In this document: positions 27,100 through 36,062 of the stretch, in pieces
Position numbering within the stretch: the stretch's first letter is position 1
Layout: every line of letters begins with the position of its first letter
NCBI RefSeq assembly: GCF_900096995.1
Contig: NZ_OANT01000006.1
Span: 1 to 64,000 of the forward strand
From: Acinetobacter puyangensis
GTDB taxonomy: Bacteria; Pseudomonadota; Gammaproteobacteria; Pseudomonadales; Moraxellaceae
Reading direction: 5' to 3'
DNA length: 64,000 nt
Made by a program: the position numbers and the translations under genes
The notes under the pieces: model-generated
What the model was told of the DNA's origin: nothing
Databases searched by the model: none
Seen by the model: the letters and a program-made list of their open reading frames with translations, nothing else

Positions 27100-27303
27100 T
27101 CTGAGAAAATTATATTATGGACAATAACTTGTAGTGACTTAAACCTGATTTGACAGTTACCGATATTTGATTTAAGACTGTCAGTATAAATTTTTAACAC
27201 ATATATAGTCAGATTATGAGAAAATACATACAAAATAATTTAATAAGTATATAATTTTAATAGTCTTTTTTTAAATTGGTGTATTGGATTAATAGTGATT
27301 TGA
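27100..27303. other. AT-rich intergenic stretch after the defence genes
   Basis: Nothing coding is visible. It contains the right copy of the 23-base motif and a GACAGT/ACTGTC inverted pair around it (27152-27157 and roughly 27177-27182). Confidence 0.4.
27149..27171 (+). repeat. 23-base motif, right copy
   Basis: It reads TTTGACAGTTACCGATATTT plus three bases, matching 14684-14706 at 19 of 23 positions. See the left copy. Confidence 0.4.
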
Positions 27304-27339
27304 TTATAGTTGGTCGCCAGAAGCACTATATTTATCCAC
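27304..27339 (-). pseudogene. Stub of a fic gene
   Basis: Directly after yhfG a GTG-started frame gives VDKYSASGDQL and then stops. The start resembles the N-terminus of Fic AMP-transferases (M-DKY-...-D), which normally follow yhfG. All of the catalytic domain (the HxFx(D/E)GNGR region) is missing, so the toxin has been deleted or replaced. Confidence 0.5.
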
Positions 27340-27346
27340 GACTTTT

Positions 27347-27508
27347 TTAGCCTTTATTGGTTTGTTGATATTTTTTTAGCAATTGTGCTTTGGTGAGTGG
27401 TTGATCAACAGAGGATACCTGAAAGCCTTCAAGTACCAAACTTGCTTGATAGTTTTTTAAACGGGTTTGTTGAATGTATTGTTTCTTTTTTTCAAAAGTA
27501 TTTAACAT
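27347..27508 (-). CDS. yhfG: YhfG-family protein (antitoxin of Fic), orphan
   Basis: The 53-residue product (MLNTFEKKKQYIQQTRLKNY, later ASLVLEGF and LTKAQLLKKYQQT) matches the compact YhfG/DUF2559 pattern of a helix, the NYQAS-LEGF core and a C-terminal helix. YhfG binds and inhibits Fic AMP-transferases. Only a stub of fic follows (27304-27339), so the antitoxin is orphaned. It lies between the AVAST-like genes and the integrase. Confidence 0.65.
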   Translation of the reverse strand: MLNTFEKKKQYIQQTRLKNYQASLVLEGFQVSSVDQPLTKAQLLKKYQQTNKG

Positions 27509-27568
27509 TGTGTCTACTCAAATAAAGGCTATTTTGTATAGAGAAATTTTAGCATAGAAATCTAAAAA

Positions 27569-28852
27569 CTATAAATAAAATGTAATTTCGCCAGTACAGA
27601 ATTTTGCCCAATCAGCCATCAATGCTTTCCTTCTTTCAAGATAGGCTCCACGTAAATAAGCAGCCTCGACATCGTCAGGAAGTTTATGGGCAAGTACGTG
27701 CTCACAGACCTCTCTAGGATATTCAGTCTTATCGGCTGACCAGTCACGGAATGTTGAACGGAATCCATGTGTAGTGATGATACGATTTTGTTTAGGGTCT
27801 ATATAGCCTATATCATCTTTTTCCAGTTGTTCTGCGTGCATACGTCTGATAAGTGAGGTAATTGACATATCAGATAACATGCCACCGCGAGGGGCTACGA
27901 AAATATATTTACCCAAACTTTTATTTAATTCTAAAGATTTGAGTATAGCAATGGCTGGATCAGATAAAGGTACTTGATGCTCTTTTCCAGCTTTCATACG
28001 TTCTTTGGGAATAGTCCAGACTTTTGATTCAAAATTTATTTCATCCCATGTTGCTCCGAAGATTTCACCAGAACGGCAAGCGGTCAGAATTGCAAATTCC
28101 AGTGCTTTTGCAGCAATACCGCCTTTAGTTTGTAGATGCTGCATGAATTTTGAGATATCAGTATAGGGGAGGGAGGGAAGTGATTTCACTTCACGTTTGA
28201 GTTTGCCAAGGATAGGTTCAAGATTTCCTTTCCATGCAGCAGGATTATCTCCAGAGACATATTCCATCGCTTTTGCATAATCAAAAATGTTTTCCAAACG
28301 TCCTCGAATACGTTTGGCCGTTTCATTTTTCTTAATCCATATTGGTTCCAGTACAGAGGCAATATCAGCCTTGGTGATGGTTCCAATAATACGATTGCCT
28401 AATGTTGGAAACACGTAAGTTTCAATTGTGGAGGCCCACTGGGTTGCATGTTTTGCATTGCTGAGTTCACGAGCCTTATTTGCAAAGACAATTTGAGCAC
28501 ATTCCTGAAAGGTTTTTTCTCGTTGTTTTTGAATACGCAGTTCATTTAATCGTTGTTGTTTTTCATGTAATGGATCAACGCCATCACGAATTTGTTTTTT
28601 TAGTTCACGGGCTTTTTCTCGTGCTTCTGCAAGTGAAACTTCCGGATAAGATCCCAGACCAATATCACGACGATGATTTTTTAATTCACCATAATCGTTT
28701 GCCCGTTGTCCGACTACAACACGTAATACCCATGCACGGGAATTATTGACAATACGTAAATGTAAGCCATCAACACCGCCAACCGCATGTCTACCATTTT
28801 CCTTAAGTTTTGCTACACTCATTGCAGAGAGTTCTTTTGCTTTCTTAGGCAT
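27569..28852 (-). CDS. int: P4-type tyrosine integrase
   Basis: The start is set at MPKKAKELSA (28852), the usual beginning of this family; a GTG at 28885 would add 11 residues. The product of 427 residues has an N-terminal arm-binding DUF4102-type domain (VGGVDGLHLRIV, RRDIGLGSYPEVSLAEAREKA) and a core-binding domain. The catalytic domain has Arg in TACRSGE, the HGFRSTFRDW box (His, Arg), a late His in HVLAHKLPDD and the Tyr nucleophile in AAYLRGAYLERR. It integrates and excises the element by site-specific recombination. It is probably the right-edge gene of the island. No tRNA is seen next to it. Confidence 0.92.
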   Translation of the reverse strand: MPKKAKELSAMSVAKLKENGRHAVGGVDGLHLRIVNNSRAWVLRVVVGQRANDYGELKNHRRDIGLGSYPEVSLAEAREKARELKKQIRDGVDPLHEKQQRLNELRIQKQREKTFQECAQIVFANKARELSNAKHATQWASTIETYVFPTLGNRIIGTITKADIASVLEPIWIKKNETAKRIRGRLENIFDYAKAMEYVSGDNPAAWKGNLEPILGKLKREVKSLPSLPYTDISKFMQHLQTKGGIAAKALEFAILTACRSGEIFGATWDEINFESKVWTIPKERMKAGKEHQVPLSDPAIAILKSLELNKSLGKYIFVAPRGGMLSDMSITSLIRRMHAEQLEKDDIGYIDPKQNRIITTHGFRSTFRDWSADKTEYPREVCEHVLAHKLPDDVEAAYLRGAYLERRKALMADWAKFCTGEITFYL

Positions 28853-29873
28853 AAGAGGTAATTTTTGTCCCACATAATAACCCACTTAAAGTAGCAGATT
28901 TAGTTAAATCATACAAGATGCTATCGGATAATTATTTCTATTAAGTATCTGATATTAAATGTTTTATAATATATTTCTGGACTATATCGGATGTTGCTTT
29001 TGCGGATTGATCCTCTGCCAAGATTCAAAAAAACCTGTTGAATAACAGGTTTTTTTATATCTAAAATTTTAACCCATGTAATATTTCATATAAAACTTTG
29101 ATTGCATTACTAAAAATGAGAAAATTTGGATAAGTCTAGACAAACTATCTGGTTTTCTATACAGATATTTTAAACTCTGAAATGGTTATATCTACACAAA
29201 TAATTGATCAAGTGAATTTTTAGGGCATTATTACAGTACATTCTGGTTGGTAAGAATAGGAAGATTGGAATTTGTGAGCAGTGTAATCAACAGGCGTATG
29301 TATAATCTTCCTATTATCTGGAAGAATGTAAGGTGATGATACAGATTTGGTTAGACTATCTGGATAAGTTAAAAAATAAGAGTTCAATTTGAAAAGACAA
29401 ATTTGGTTATTGTATCTATACCACAGCAACAATTAAGTTTATCACAGGAAAAATATGTCTGCTTGCCTAGTCGGTGAAGGTAGAGTGATTCTTTTGAAGC
29501 TTTAGGACGATCAGGATGTGTACCTGTTACCTTTGGTAAAGCAACGGCTGCATTATATTTGATAGATAAATCAACATAAATTCTATCATCTTTGCAAATT
29601 GAAGTGTCTAAACAAATCAAAATTCGATCTAAATAAGCTATAGCTAGCTGTTGCTGGTACGCTGAGTGTGGCAGAGTTAAACTCTAAAAATATTGAATAT
29701 GCTGCTGATACGATTGTGAATGGTATAAAGTAATATAATGCGATAGCTAGTAAAATTAAAAAATCTGACTATTCTGTTATAGTATTTTAGGAAAGATTTG
29801 TATATTTTAAAAATAATATAAAATAATCATAATTTTATTGTTAACGAACCTCTATGTTGGGTGGATTATACAG
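28853..29873. other. Island edge / junction region without a supported gene
   Basis: About one kilobase upstream of the integrase should hold its promoter and the attachment site, but I cannot identify the core sequence because the left end is outside the window. Two minus-strand frames (29220-29432 and 29384-29620) have no family resemblance. A plus-strand stretch near 29,640-29,730 reads LAVAGTLSVAELNSKNIEYA and may be the tail of a decayed gene. Confidence 0.4.
29027..29057. terminator. Bidirectional Rho-independent terminator
   Basis: AAACCTGTT (29031-29039), loop GAAT, then AACAGGTTT (29044-29052) form a 9-bp stem flanked by an A-run on the left and a T-run on the right, so it can work on both strands. 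Confidence 0.85.
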
Positions 29874-30229
29874 ATGCAAAAAACTTTGATCTTATCGTTT
29901 ATTGTATTCAGTATCTCGTATGGTTGTTCAAATAAAAGTTCACAGAATGCAACATTAGCAGATGAATCATCGGTAGAGCTTAAAAATATTGCACCTGAAC
30001 TTCAAGCTTGGGCTGGTGAGTATTCAGGTGCAATTCCATACGTACCATGTTTTCCATTTTGTCCTGATTGTAAAGCAAGGGGTGTTAGATTAACTTAAAA
30101 TCAGATAAAAGTTTTGAGTCGTATCGTACCGGCTACAGTGGTCACAATGATGAACAGAAATTTACAGGCTCTTTTGATTTTACTGATGATGAGAAAAATA
30201 TTTTGGGTATGGTCGTTAAATTAGGTTAA
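29874..30229 (+). pseudogene. NlpE-like lipoprotein with a frameshift
   Basis: A frame starting at ATG 29874 gives a lipoprotein signal (ILSFIVFSISYGC), then WAGEYSGAIPYVPC and a CPDCKARGVRLT stretch, and stops near 30,098. Reading one frame over continues smoothly as LKSDKSFESYRTGYSGHNDE to a stop at 30227-30229. Insertion of one T in the TTAACTTAAAATC run would restore a protein of about 118 residues resembling the NlpE N-terminal domain (YxGxxPCxDCxG, then LxLxxDxxF). The first Cys of the usual CADC site is Tyr-Val-Pro-Cys here. It may be a true pseudogene or an assembly error at a short homopolymer. Confidence 0.65.
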
Positions 30230-30236
30230 ATTGGTT

Positions 30237-30341
30237 ATGAAAAATTTTTTAAAGCGTAAAAACAAAACTTGGTTTGTATTTTTCATCATGATTGTTTATT
30301 CAATTATAGGGGTTGGCATTGGCTTTTTAATTTATAGATAA
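30237..30341 (+). CDS. Putative 34-residue membrane peptide
   Basis: The frame encodes a Lys-rich start (MKNFLKRKNKTW) followed by one hydrophobic segment (FVFFIMIVYSIIGVGIGFLI) and stops. It lies seven bases after the NlpE-like frame. There is no clear ribosome site and no family is recognised, so translation is uncertain. Confidence 0.35.
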   Translation: MKNFLKRKNKTWFVFFIMIVYSIIGVGIGFLIYR

Positions 30342-30722
30342 AGTTAGAATAGTTCAAGTATTTTATTTGCTGGCCAACCAACACTAAAATACTGAAGTAG
30401 CATTGTCCAAATAGTCTATGTATGTAAAAGGGAAACTAATAGAGTAGATGGAGTGAGCTTGTTATTTTTAGGGGGATTACCGATCAGAAAAATATACTTT
30501 AATAATTAATTATCAGCTTTTCCCACTTTTTAATTACTTTAAAAGTTATCCTGTAACTACACCTATTTCTGTAACTAAACCTATTTCTGTGACAGCACAA
30601 TATTATTATGAGGATTAAAAAATATTATTCTAAGTCAAAGAATTGTGCAACTGATCAAAGAAATTGATATATTCTTTATAAAGGAAATTTAAAGCTGAAT
30701 AAATATAGCAATATTTGATCAA
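30342..30722. other. Intergenic stretch with an 18-bp tandem repeat
   Basis: No supported gene. CTGTAACTACACCTATTT (30551-30568) is followed directly by the same 18 bases with one change (30569-30586) and a partial third copy. A start-less frame through it reads SYPVTTPISVTKPISVT and ends with YYYED, possibly the tail of a decayed gene. Confidence 0.4.
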
Positions 30723-32657
30723 TTAGTATTTTATTTTTAATTTCTTCAACCTTGATATTAATGTGGTTGGGTTAATATTTAATAGTTTGGCAGCACCATT
30801 TTCCCCGAAAATTTTATTTTGGCATTGCTTGATTGCCAGTGTCAGATTCTGGATTTCAAGTTCTTTGAGCTGTTCAATGGTAAGAACCTGTTCTGATAAT
30901 GTTTTACTGTAATTATGTTGATGTACTTGCTCCTGTATATCGTCATACTCAAGAAGATATTTGAATGAAATAGTCCCTTGCTTGGCAGTAATTAAGGCTC
31001 GTTCAATAACATTTTGTAATTCACGAATATTACCAGGCCAATCATATTGTTGTAGTTCCAAAATATGTTTTTGCGAAAATGGTAGATACTGTATTTTCCG
31101 ACTATCACTAATGAGTTTGGTAAAATGGGAAACTAATAGTGGAATGTCTTGTTTACGATCACGTAAAGCTGGTGAATAAATTGGAAATACATTCAGTCGG
31201 AAATATAAATCTTCACGGAAATGCTTGAGTTTTACCTCTTCTTTCAGGTTGCGATTGGTTGCTGCAATAATTCTGACATCTACATGTCGAGTTTTTTCTT
31301 CACCTATTCGCTCGAATGTACCTTCTTGTAATACACGTAGTAATTTACTTTGTAATTCTAAGGGAATTTCTCCAATTTCATCAAGAAATAGCGTCCCTTG
31401 ATCTGCCAATTCAAATCTTCCTGCACGATCACGAACTGCACCTGTAAAAGCTCCTTTAACATGACCGAAGAATTCACTTTCAAAAAGTTCAGATGGAATG
31501 GCGGCACAATTGACACGAATCAAAGGGTATTGTTTGCGATGGCTTGACTGGTGTATTGCTCTAGCAATTAATTCCTTACCTGTACCTGATTCTCCATAGA
31601 TCATTACATTGGCATCAGTTGAGGCAACCACTTTAATTTTTTCGATAATTTGTAAAATTGCTGGACTACTCCCTACAATTTCATGGTATTGGTTTTCTTG
31701 TAGAATTTCTTCTTGTAAATATTCATTTTGTTGCTCTAAGCGACTTTTTAATTCCTGTAGTTCTTCTAGGGCATGAGTTAGTTGTTTTTCAGTATTCAGA
31801 CGGTCTGTAATATCACGGAATACGACAACTGCACCCACAATTTCACTATCACGAATAATAGGTGTACTGGTAAATTCTACGGGAAAATAACTGCCATCTC
31901 TTCGCCAGAAAATTTCCTGTATACCTTTATGTACAATTCCATCCTGAACAGCAGCGTATATAGGGCATTGTTCTACTGGATAGTGGTCACCATTTTCATG
32001 GGTATGGTGATGGATTTTATGAATATTTTTACCAAGCACAGCTTCAGGTTCCAAGCCTAGCATTTTTGCGCCCACAGGATTAATAAAGGTACATAACCCT
32101 TGTTTATTAATACTGTAAATACCATCTCCAACAGAACTAAGAAGCAAATGTTTACCGGTATCAGAATCAATAAATAGTTCCTGTAATGCCTGCCATTCCT
32201 TTAAGCCTGCTTTAATGACTTTATCTGCATTTTTATTAAATTGACGTAACTCTAAATCTTTAACATCAACAAGTGCCCAAATCAGTAATGACCGATTTTT
32301 ATAAGTGATGAGAACCGAGTTCACATCTAGTTGTATTTTTTCACCATCCTTGTCAAAGGCATATAATTCATTATTCCAAGCCCAGCCTTTTGTTAAAGCC
32401 TCTTCAGTAAAAGCAATAAGTTGCGGTAACTGGCTGAAGTGTCCAAAAATTGAGGTCACACTTTTTTGAATCAATTCATGTCGCTTATAACGGAGTAACT
32501 GTGTAGCACCGATATTGACATCAACAAAACAATTCTGATGGGGATCAACCACGATCAGAGCTTGAGATGTGTGTTCAAAAGCCAGTGGACGAATAGAATC
32601 TTCAGTGGCATTCCAGTCAGAAATAAAATCAGTGTTTTGCATACTATGAACTTTCAT
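30723..32657 (-). CDS. nitA: Sigma-54-dependent activator of the Nit1C cluster
   Basis: The 644-residue protein has two or three PAS-type sensor domains in the first half ([41 protein letters not shown]), a coiled linker, and an AAA+ domain with GESGTGKE, the sigma-54 contact loop GAFTGA, and LFLDEIGE. It ends with a Fis-type helix-turn-helix ([20 protein letters not shown]). Such proteins hydrolyse ATP to open sigma-54 promoters in response to a signal sensed by the PAS part. It is divergent from the nitB-H genes, where a -24/-12 promoter is visible, and is their likely activator. The signal (nitrogen limitation or cyanide) is inferred from the cluster type. Confidence 0.88.
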   Translation of the reverse strand: MKVHSMQNTDFISDWNATEDSIRPLAFEHTSQALIVVDPHQNCFVDVNIGATQLLRYKRHELIQKSVTSIFGHFSQLPQLIAFTEEALTKGWAWNNELYAFDKDGEKIQLDVNSVLITYKNRSLLIWALVDVKDLELRQFNKNADKVIKAGLKEWQALQELFIDSDTGKHLLLSSVGDGIYSINKQGLCTFINPVGAKMLGLEPEAVLGKNIHKIHHHTHENGDHYPVEQCPIYAAVQDGIVHKGIQEIFWRRDGSYFPVEFTSTPIIRDSEIVGAVVVFRDITDRLNTEKQLTHALEELQELKSRLEQQNEYLQEEILQENQYHEIVGSSPAILQIIEKIKVVASTDANVMIYGESGTGKELIARAIHQSSHRKQYPLIRVNCAAIPSELFESEFFGHVKGAFTGAVRDRAGRFELADQGTLFLDEIGEIPLELQSKLLRVLQEGTFERIGEEKTRHVDVRIIAATNRNLKEEVKLKHFREDLYFRLNVFPIYSPALRDRKQDIPLLVSHFTKLISDSRKIQYLPFSQKHILELQQYDWPGNIRELQNVIERALITAKQGTISFKYLLEYDDIQEQVHQHNYSKTLSEQVLTIEQLKELEIQNLTLAIKQCQNKIFGENGAAKLLNINPTTLISRLKKLKIKY

Positions 32658-32664
32658 AATTTTA

Positions 32665-32700
32665 ACTATGAAAAATCATAATACTATGAAAAATCGTAAT
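32665..32700. promoter_or_regulatory. Candidate enhancer (UAS) for the sigma-54 activator
   Basis: ACTATGAAAAATCATAAT (32665-32682) is repeated immediately with one change (32683-32700). Each unit has an ATGA-N4-TCAT-like dyad (the second is ATGA/TCGT), and TATGAACTTTCATA (about 32645-32658) just left of them is a related dyad. They lie 100-135 bases upstream of the -24 element, the usual distance for activator binding. Confidence 0.6.
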
Positions 32701-32798
32701 TTCCTAGTGGTTTTTTATCATGCAAAAATTACGCTAAATAAAAAATAAGATATTATATTTCAATTAAATATAAATATTTTTTTATTAAAAAAATAACT

Positions 32799-32814
32799 TG
32801 GCACAGCTCTCGCA
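32799..32814 (+). promoter_or_regulatory. Sigma-54 (-24/-12) promoter of nitBCDEFGH
   Basis: TGGCAC followed by AGCTC and TCGCA fits the sigma-54 consensus (TGGCAC-N5-TTGCA) with one mismatch. GG (32800-32801) and GC (32812-32813) are separated by exactly ten bases. It lies about 60 bases before the nitB start. Confidence 0.8.
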
Positions 32815-32873
32815 ATAACAAGGACAAACCAAATAAATGGTTGATTGTCAGTCGTATTAAAAGAGGATCTGCT

Positions 32874-33356
32874 ATGCCAAAAGTTGATATTGAGCAATAC
32901 AAAGAAGGTGACTTTCTTGTTGATTATGAAGAGAAAGTGTTTGAAGACGTAAAGGCACAGCCGGGTGAGAAGGCTTTGGTGACATTCCATACAGTGGCCT
33001 TTGAAGGTTCGATTGGTTTAGTCAATGTATTACAGGCAAAACGCTTATTGCGTAAAGGCTTTGAAACCAAAATTCTGCTCTATGGTCCGGGTGTACAACT
33101 TGGCGTACAACGTGGTTTTCCAACTTTAGGAGCAGAAGCATTTCCTGGGCATTTGGCTGTAAATAATCAACTTAAAGCATTTATGCAAGAAGGTGGTGAG
33201 GTCTATGCCTGTCGCTTTGCATTACAAGCATTATATGGTCAAACAGAAAAGGCATTAATTGAAGGTATTCGCCCAATCAATCCTTTAGATGTAATGGATC
33301 TAAAACTTTTAATGCGGCGTGACAATGCATTAATTATTGATACATGGACTGTATAA
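32874..33356 (+). CDS. nitB: Nit1C small protein, MSMEG_0572/Sll0783 family
   Basis: The start is the ATG at 32874, which has an AGAGGA ribosome site; an in-frame upstream TTG lies too near the promoter. The 160-residue product ([20 protein letters not shown], then [15 protein letters not shown] and [18 protein letters not shown]) belongs to a DsrE-like-fold family found only in nitrilase-1 clusters and called nitrogen-response proteins. Its reaction is not known. It is first of seven genes with gaps of 30 bases or less, so the whole set is one operon. Confidence 0.85.
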   Translation: MPKVDIEQYKEGDFLVDYEEKVFEDVKAQPGEKALVTFHTVAFEGSIGLVNVLQAKRLLRKGFETKILLYGPGVQLGVQRGFPTLGAEAFPGHLAVNNQLKAFMQEGGEVYACRFALQALYGQTEKALIEGIRPINPLDVMDLKLLMRRDNALIIDTWTV

Positions 33357-33385
33357 ACATCTAAAAATAAGGGGGGAAATAAGAT

Positions 33386-34378
33386 ATGAGCCAAATCATT
33401 AAAGCCGCAGCAGTTCAATGTAGTCCAGTGCTATATAGCCAATCGGGTACAGTAAAAAAAATCTGTGACACGATTTTGGAGCTGGGTGAACAGGGGGTGC
33501 AGTTTGCGGTTTTTCCTGAAACAGTGGTGCCTTACTACCCCTATTTCTCTTTTGTTCAACCACCATTTGCAATGGGCAAAGAGCATTTAAAGCTACTTAA
33601 AGAGTCTGTCATTGTACCATCGGAAGCGACTAATCAGATTGGTGCAGCATGTCGTGAAGCTAACATGGTGGTGTCGATTGGGATTAATGAACGAGCAGGC
33701 GGCACGATTTATAACGCACAATTATTGTTTGATATTGATGGTTCAATTATCCAGCATCGTCGCAAAATCACCCCAACTTATCATGAGCGTATGGTGTGGG
33801 GACAAGGCGATGGCAGTGGTTTGCGTGCAGTCGATTCGGCAGTTGGACGTATCGGTTCACTGGCTTGCTGGGAGCATTATAATCCATTGGCACGTTTTGC
33901 CTTGATGGCTGATGGCGAACAGATTCATGCTGCAATGTTTCCCGGTTCTTTGGTCGGACAGATCTTTGCAGATCAAATCAGTGCAACCATTCAACACCAT
34001 GCTTTGGAGTCTGGTTGTTTTGTCGTGAATGCAACAGCGTGGTTGTATCCCGAACAGCAACAACAAATTATGCAGGACACAGGCTGTCAGATAGGTCCAA
34101 TTTCTGGTGGATGTTTCACTGCGATTGTTTCCCCAGAAGGCAAGTTTTTAGCCGAACCGATTACACAAGGTGAAGGGTATTGTATTGCCGATCTGGATTT
34201 TTCCTTGATTGATAAACGTAAACGCATGATGGATTCCGTAGGACATTATAGTCGTCCAGAGTTATTAAGCCTTCTGATTGATCGTCGCCCAACACAGGTA
34301 TTACATGAATTTAAAGTAGACACTATATCGAAAAGAACATTGGAAAAAATCTCCGAGTTTGCAGAAGAAGATATCTAG
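33386..34378 (+). CDS. nitC: Nit1C nitrilase (Nit6803 type)
   Basis: The 330-residue nitrilase shows the full catalytic triad: Glu45 ([10 protein letters not shown]), Lys127 ([12 protein letters not shown]) and Cys161 ([10 protein letters not shown]). Nitrilases convert nitriles to acids and ammonia in one step through a thioimidate on the cysteine. In the Nit1C cluster of Pseudomonas fluorescens the equivalent gene is reported to be essential for using cyanide as nitrogen. The length and YPYFSF and HYNPLAR segments are typical of the Nit6803 group. Its place as second gene of the operon agrees with that cluster. Confidence 0.93.
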   Translation: MSQIIKAAAVQCSPVLYSQSGTVKKICDTILELGEQGVQFAVFPETVVPYYPYFSFVQPPFAMGKEHLKLLKESVIVPSEATNQIGAACREANMVVSIGINERAGGTIYNAQLLFDIDGSIIQHRRKITPTYHERMVWGQGDGSGLRAVDSAVGRIGSLACWEHYNPLARFALMADGEQIHAAMFPGSLVGQIFADQISATIQHHALESGCFVVNATAWLYPEQQQQIMQDTGCQIGPISGGCFTAIVSPEGKFLAEPITQGEGYCIADLDFSLIDKRKRMMDSVGHYSRPELLSLLIDRRPTQVLHEFKVDTISKRTLEKISEFAEEDI

Positions 34379-34408
34379 CAAATGACATGAAATCAAGAGG
34401 AGAATGCT

Positions 34409-35488
34409 ATGTCTGCAATTGAGTTATTAAGTGATTTGCAATGTAACGGTCTGAAATGGGAAGGGGAGGTTGGACTTTCCCGTAAAGGTGGAGCTGGTCC
34501 AAGTGATCACAAGGCGCTGACGCTTGAAGGTCAGACCTCAATGATTCCTGTTTTGAATCTGGCATCAAAAGATTCTCCTTACAGTGGTAAAAAAGATCCT
34601 GAAACTGGAGATGTAATCGTATTTAAAAATCGGATCCCTGTCGCTACACTTTCTGCACCAGCACGCCCAAGATTTTATGATTTGACAACAGCTGATGGTA
34701 TTTCTTATGAACAGATTGCAACTTTACACAGCCATGATGTATTAGCAACCACAGTATTACAGCATTGTATTCGTATGAATGATAAGGCGACAGCCTGCCA
34801 ATTCTGTTCGATTGATCAGTCTTTAAAAGGTGGGCGAACACTGATCCGGAAACGCCCTGAACAATTGGCAGAGGTTGCCAAAGCGGCTGTAGAACTGGAC
34901 GGTGTAACGCAAATGGTGATTACCACTGGAACACCCAATACACCTGATCGTGGTGCCGAAATTTTGTATGACTCGGTAAAAGCCATCAAGGCGCAGATTG
35001 ATCTACCGATACAGGTGCAATGTGAACCACCAGATGATTTTACATGGTTTCAGAAACTCAAAGATGCCGGTGCAGTATCTATAGGCATGCATCTTGAAGC
35101 TGTCAGTGATCGAGTCCGGAAAAAAATTATGCCAGGAAAAGCCGAAGTTTCCCTTGATGTGTATTTTGCTGCTTTTGCTGCTGCTGTTCAGGTGTTTGGT
35201 CGGGGGCAGGTGAGTACGTATATTCTGGCTGGTTTGGGAGATACTGAAGAAGAAATTGTCACTATGACGGAACGATTGGCAGAAATTGGGGTTTATCCCT
35301 TTGTTGTTCCTTTTGTTCCGATTCAGGGAACAGCATTACAACATCATCCAAAACCAGAACAAAGTTTCATGCAAAGGCTTTACCCTAAAATTGGTCATCA
35401 GTTGCGTCAATATGGGCTAAATTCTGAACAAACTAAAGCAGGCTGTGCTAAATGTGGGGCTTGCTCCTCATTAAAAGCTTATGAGTAG
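34409..35488 (+). CDS. nitD: Nit1C radical SAM protein (MSMEG_0568 family)
   Basis: The 359-residue protein carries a modified iron-sulfur motif: Cys120, Cys130 and Cys133 in HCIRMNDKATACQFC. This is a CX9CX2C spacing in place of the usual CX3CX2C. A radical SAM barrel follows (MVITTGTPNTPDRGAE, HLEAVSDRVRKKIMPGK). The C-terminus has a second Cys group (AGCAKCGACSS) that may hold another cluster. Family membership implies SAM cleavage to a 5'-deoxyadenosyl radical; the substrate is unknown. A GAGGAG ribosome site precedes the start. Confidence 0.88.
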   Translation: MSAIELLSDLQCNGLKWEGEVGLSRKGGAGPSDHKALTLEGQTSMIPVLNLASKDSPYSGKKDPETGDVIVFKNRIPVATLSAPARPRFYDLTTADGISYEQIATLHSHDVLATTVLQHCIRMNDKATACQFCSIDQSLKGGRTLIRKRPEQLAEVAKAAVELDGVTQMVITTGTPNTPDRGAEILYDSVKAIKAQIDLPIQVQCEPPDDFTWFQKLKDAGAVSIGMHLEAVSDRVRKKIMPGKAEVSLDVYFAAFAAAVQVFGRGQVSTYILAGLGDTEEEIVTMTERLAEIGVYPFVVPFVPIQGTALQHHPKPEQSFMQRLYPKIGHQLRQYGLNSEQTKAGCAKCGACSSLKAYE

Positions 35489-35498
35489 GGAGGTTGTG

Positions 35499-36062
35499 AT
35501 GGAATTATCCCGTCATCCTTGGTTAGTAGAGCTCAATGAGGAGCTTAAACAGTTTATTACTGATGACATCATTATCAAGGTTGTTACTGAAGACTGGGAA
35601 CGCTATCAGTATTACCAACTACGAGAAGCGATCTTCCGTGATGAACAAAAAATTCTGAAAGAAGATCGTGATGAACACGATTTTAAAGCACTGGGTATTG
35701 TAGCGATTGGACAAATGTTTGGTGAACATGATCGAGTGATCGGTGCAGTTCGTATATTTCCTGAAAATAAAAAATGCTGGTGGGGTGGTCGTTTATGTGT
35801 GGAGCCTTTATATCGTCATCATCACGCTATTGGTAAGGCTCTTATTAATGCGGCTGTTTCTACCGCTAAAAATCTAGGCTGTCAGACTTTCTTGGCGACG
35901 GTACAGCAACAGAACGAGCGATATTTCCAGAAGTTATGTTGGGATAGCGTTGAAGAACTCATCGTCGCCAATATTCCTCATGTGTTAATGCAAGCGCAAA
36001 TTGAGCAATATCCATTACAGCACGTCATCATGCAGGCTTATAGTTATCGGGAGCTTTGCTGA
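35499..36062 (+). CDS. nitE: Nit1C GNAT N-acetyltransferase (MSMEG_0567 family)
   Basis: The start is taken at ATG 35499, since a GGGAGG ribosome site (35488-35493) precedes it; an ATG at 35481 would overlap the previous gene. The product of 187 residues has a GNAT fold with VIGAVRIFPE, GGRLCVEPLYRHHHAIGKAL (the acetyl-CoA loop region) and FLATVQQQN. It transfers an acyl group from CoA to an unknown acceptor. It is fourth in the nit operon and its stop overlaps the next start by one base. Confidence 0.85.
   Translation: MELSRHPWLVELNEELKQFITDDIIIKVVTEDWERYQYYQLREAIFRDEQKILKEDRDEHDFKALGIVAIGQMFGEHDRVIGAVRIFPENKKCWWGGRLCVEPLYRHHHAIGKALINAAVSTAKNLGCQTFLATVQQQNERYFQKLCWDSVEELIVANIPHVLMQAQIEQYPLQHVIMQAYSYRELC

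Noticed and set aside
28853..29060. tRNA or tmRNA 3' end as integration target
   Set aside because: I looked for a GTTC-containing arm and CCA end beside the integrase and found none; only a terminator hairpin is present.
29220..29620. Two overlapping minus-strand frames in the island border
   Set aside because: They are in different frames, show no domain and no ribosome site; decayed DNA is more likely.
30551..30593. Possible enhancer or CRISPR repeat upstream region
   Set aside because: The 18-bp units are tandem without spacers, lie at the 3' side of nitA, and read in frame as a short peptide repeat, so a decayed coding repeat is likelier.
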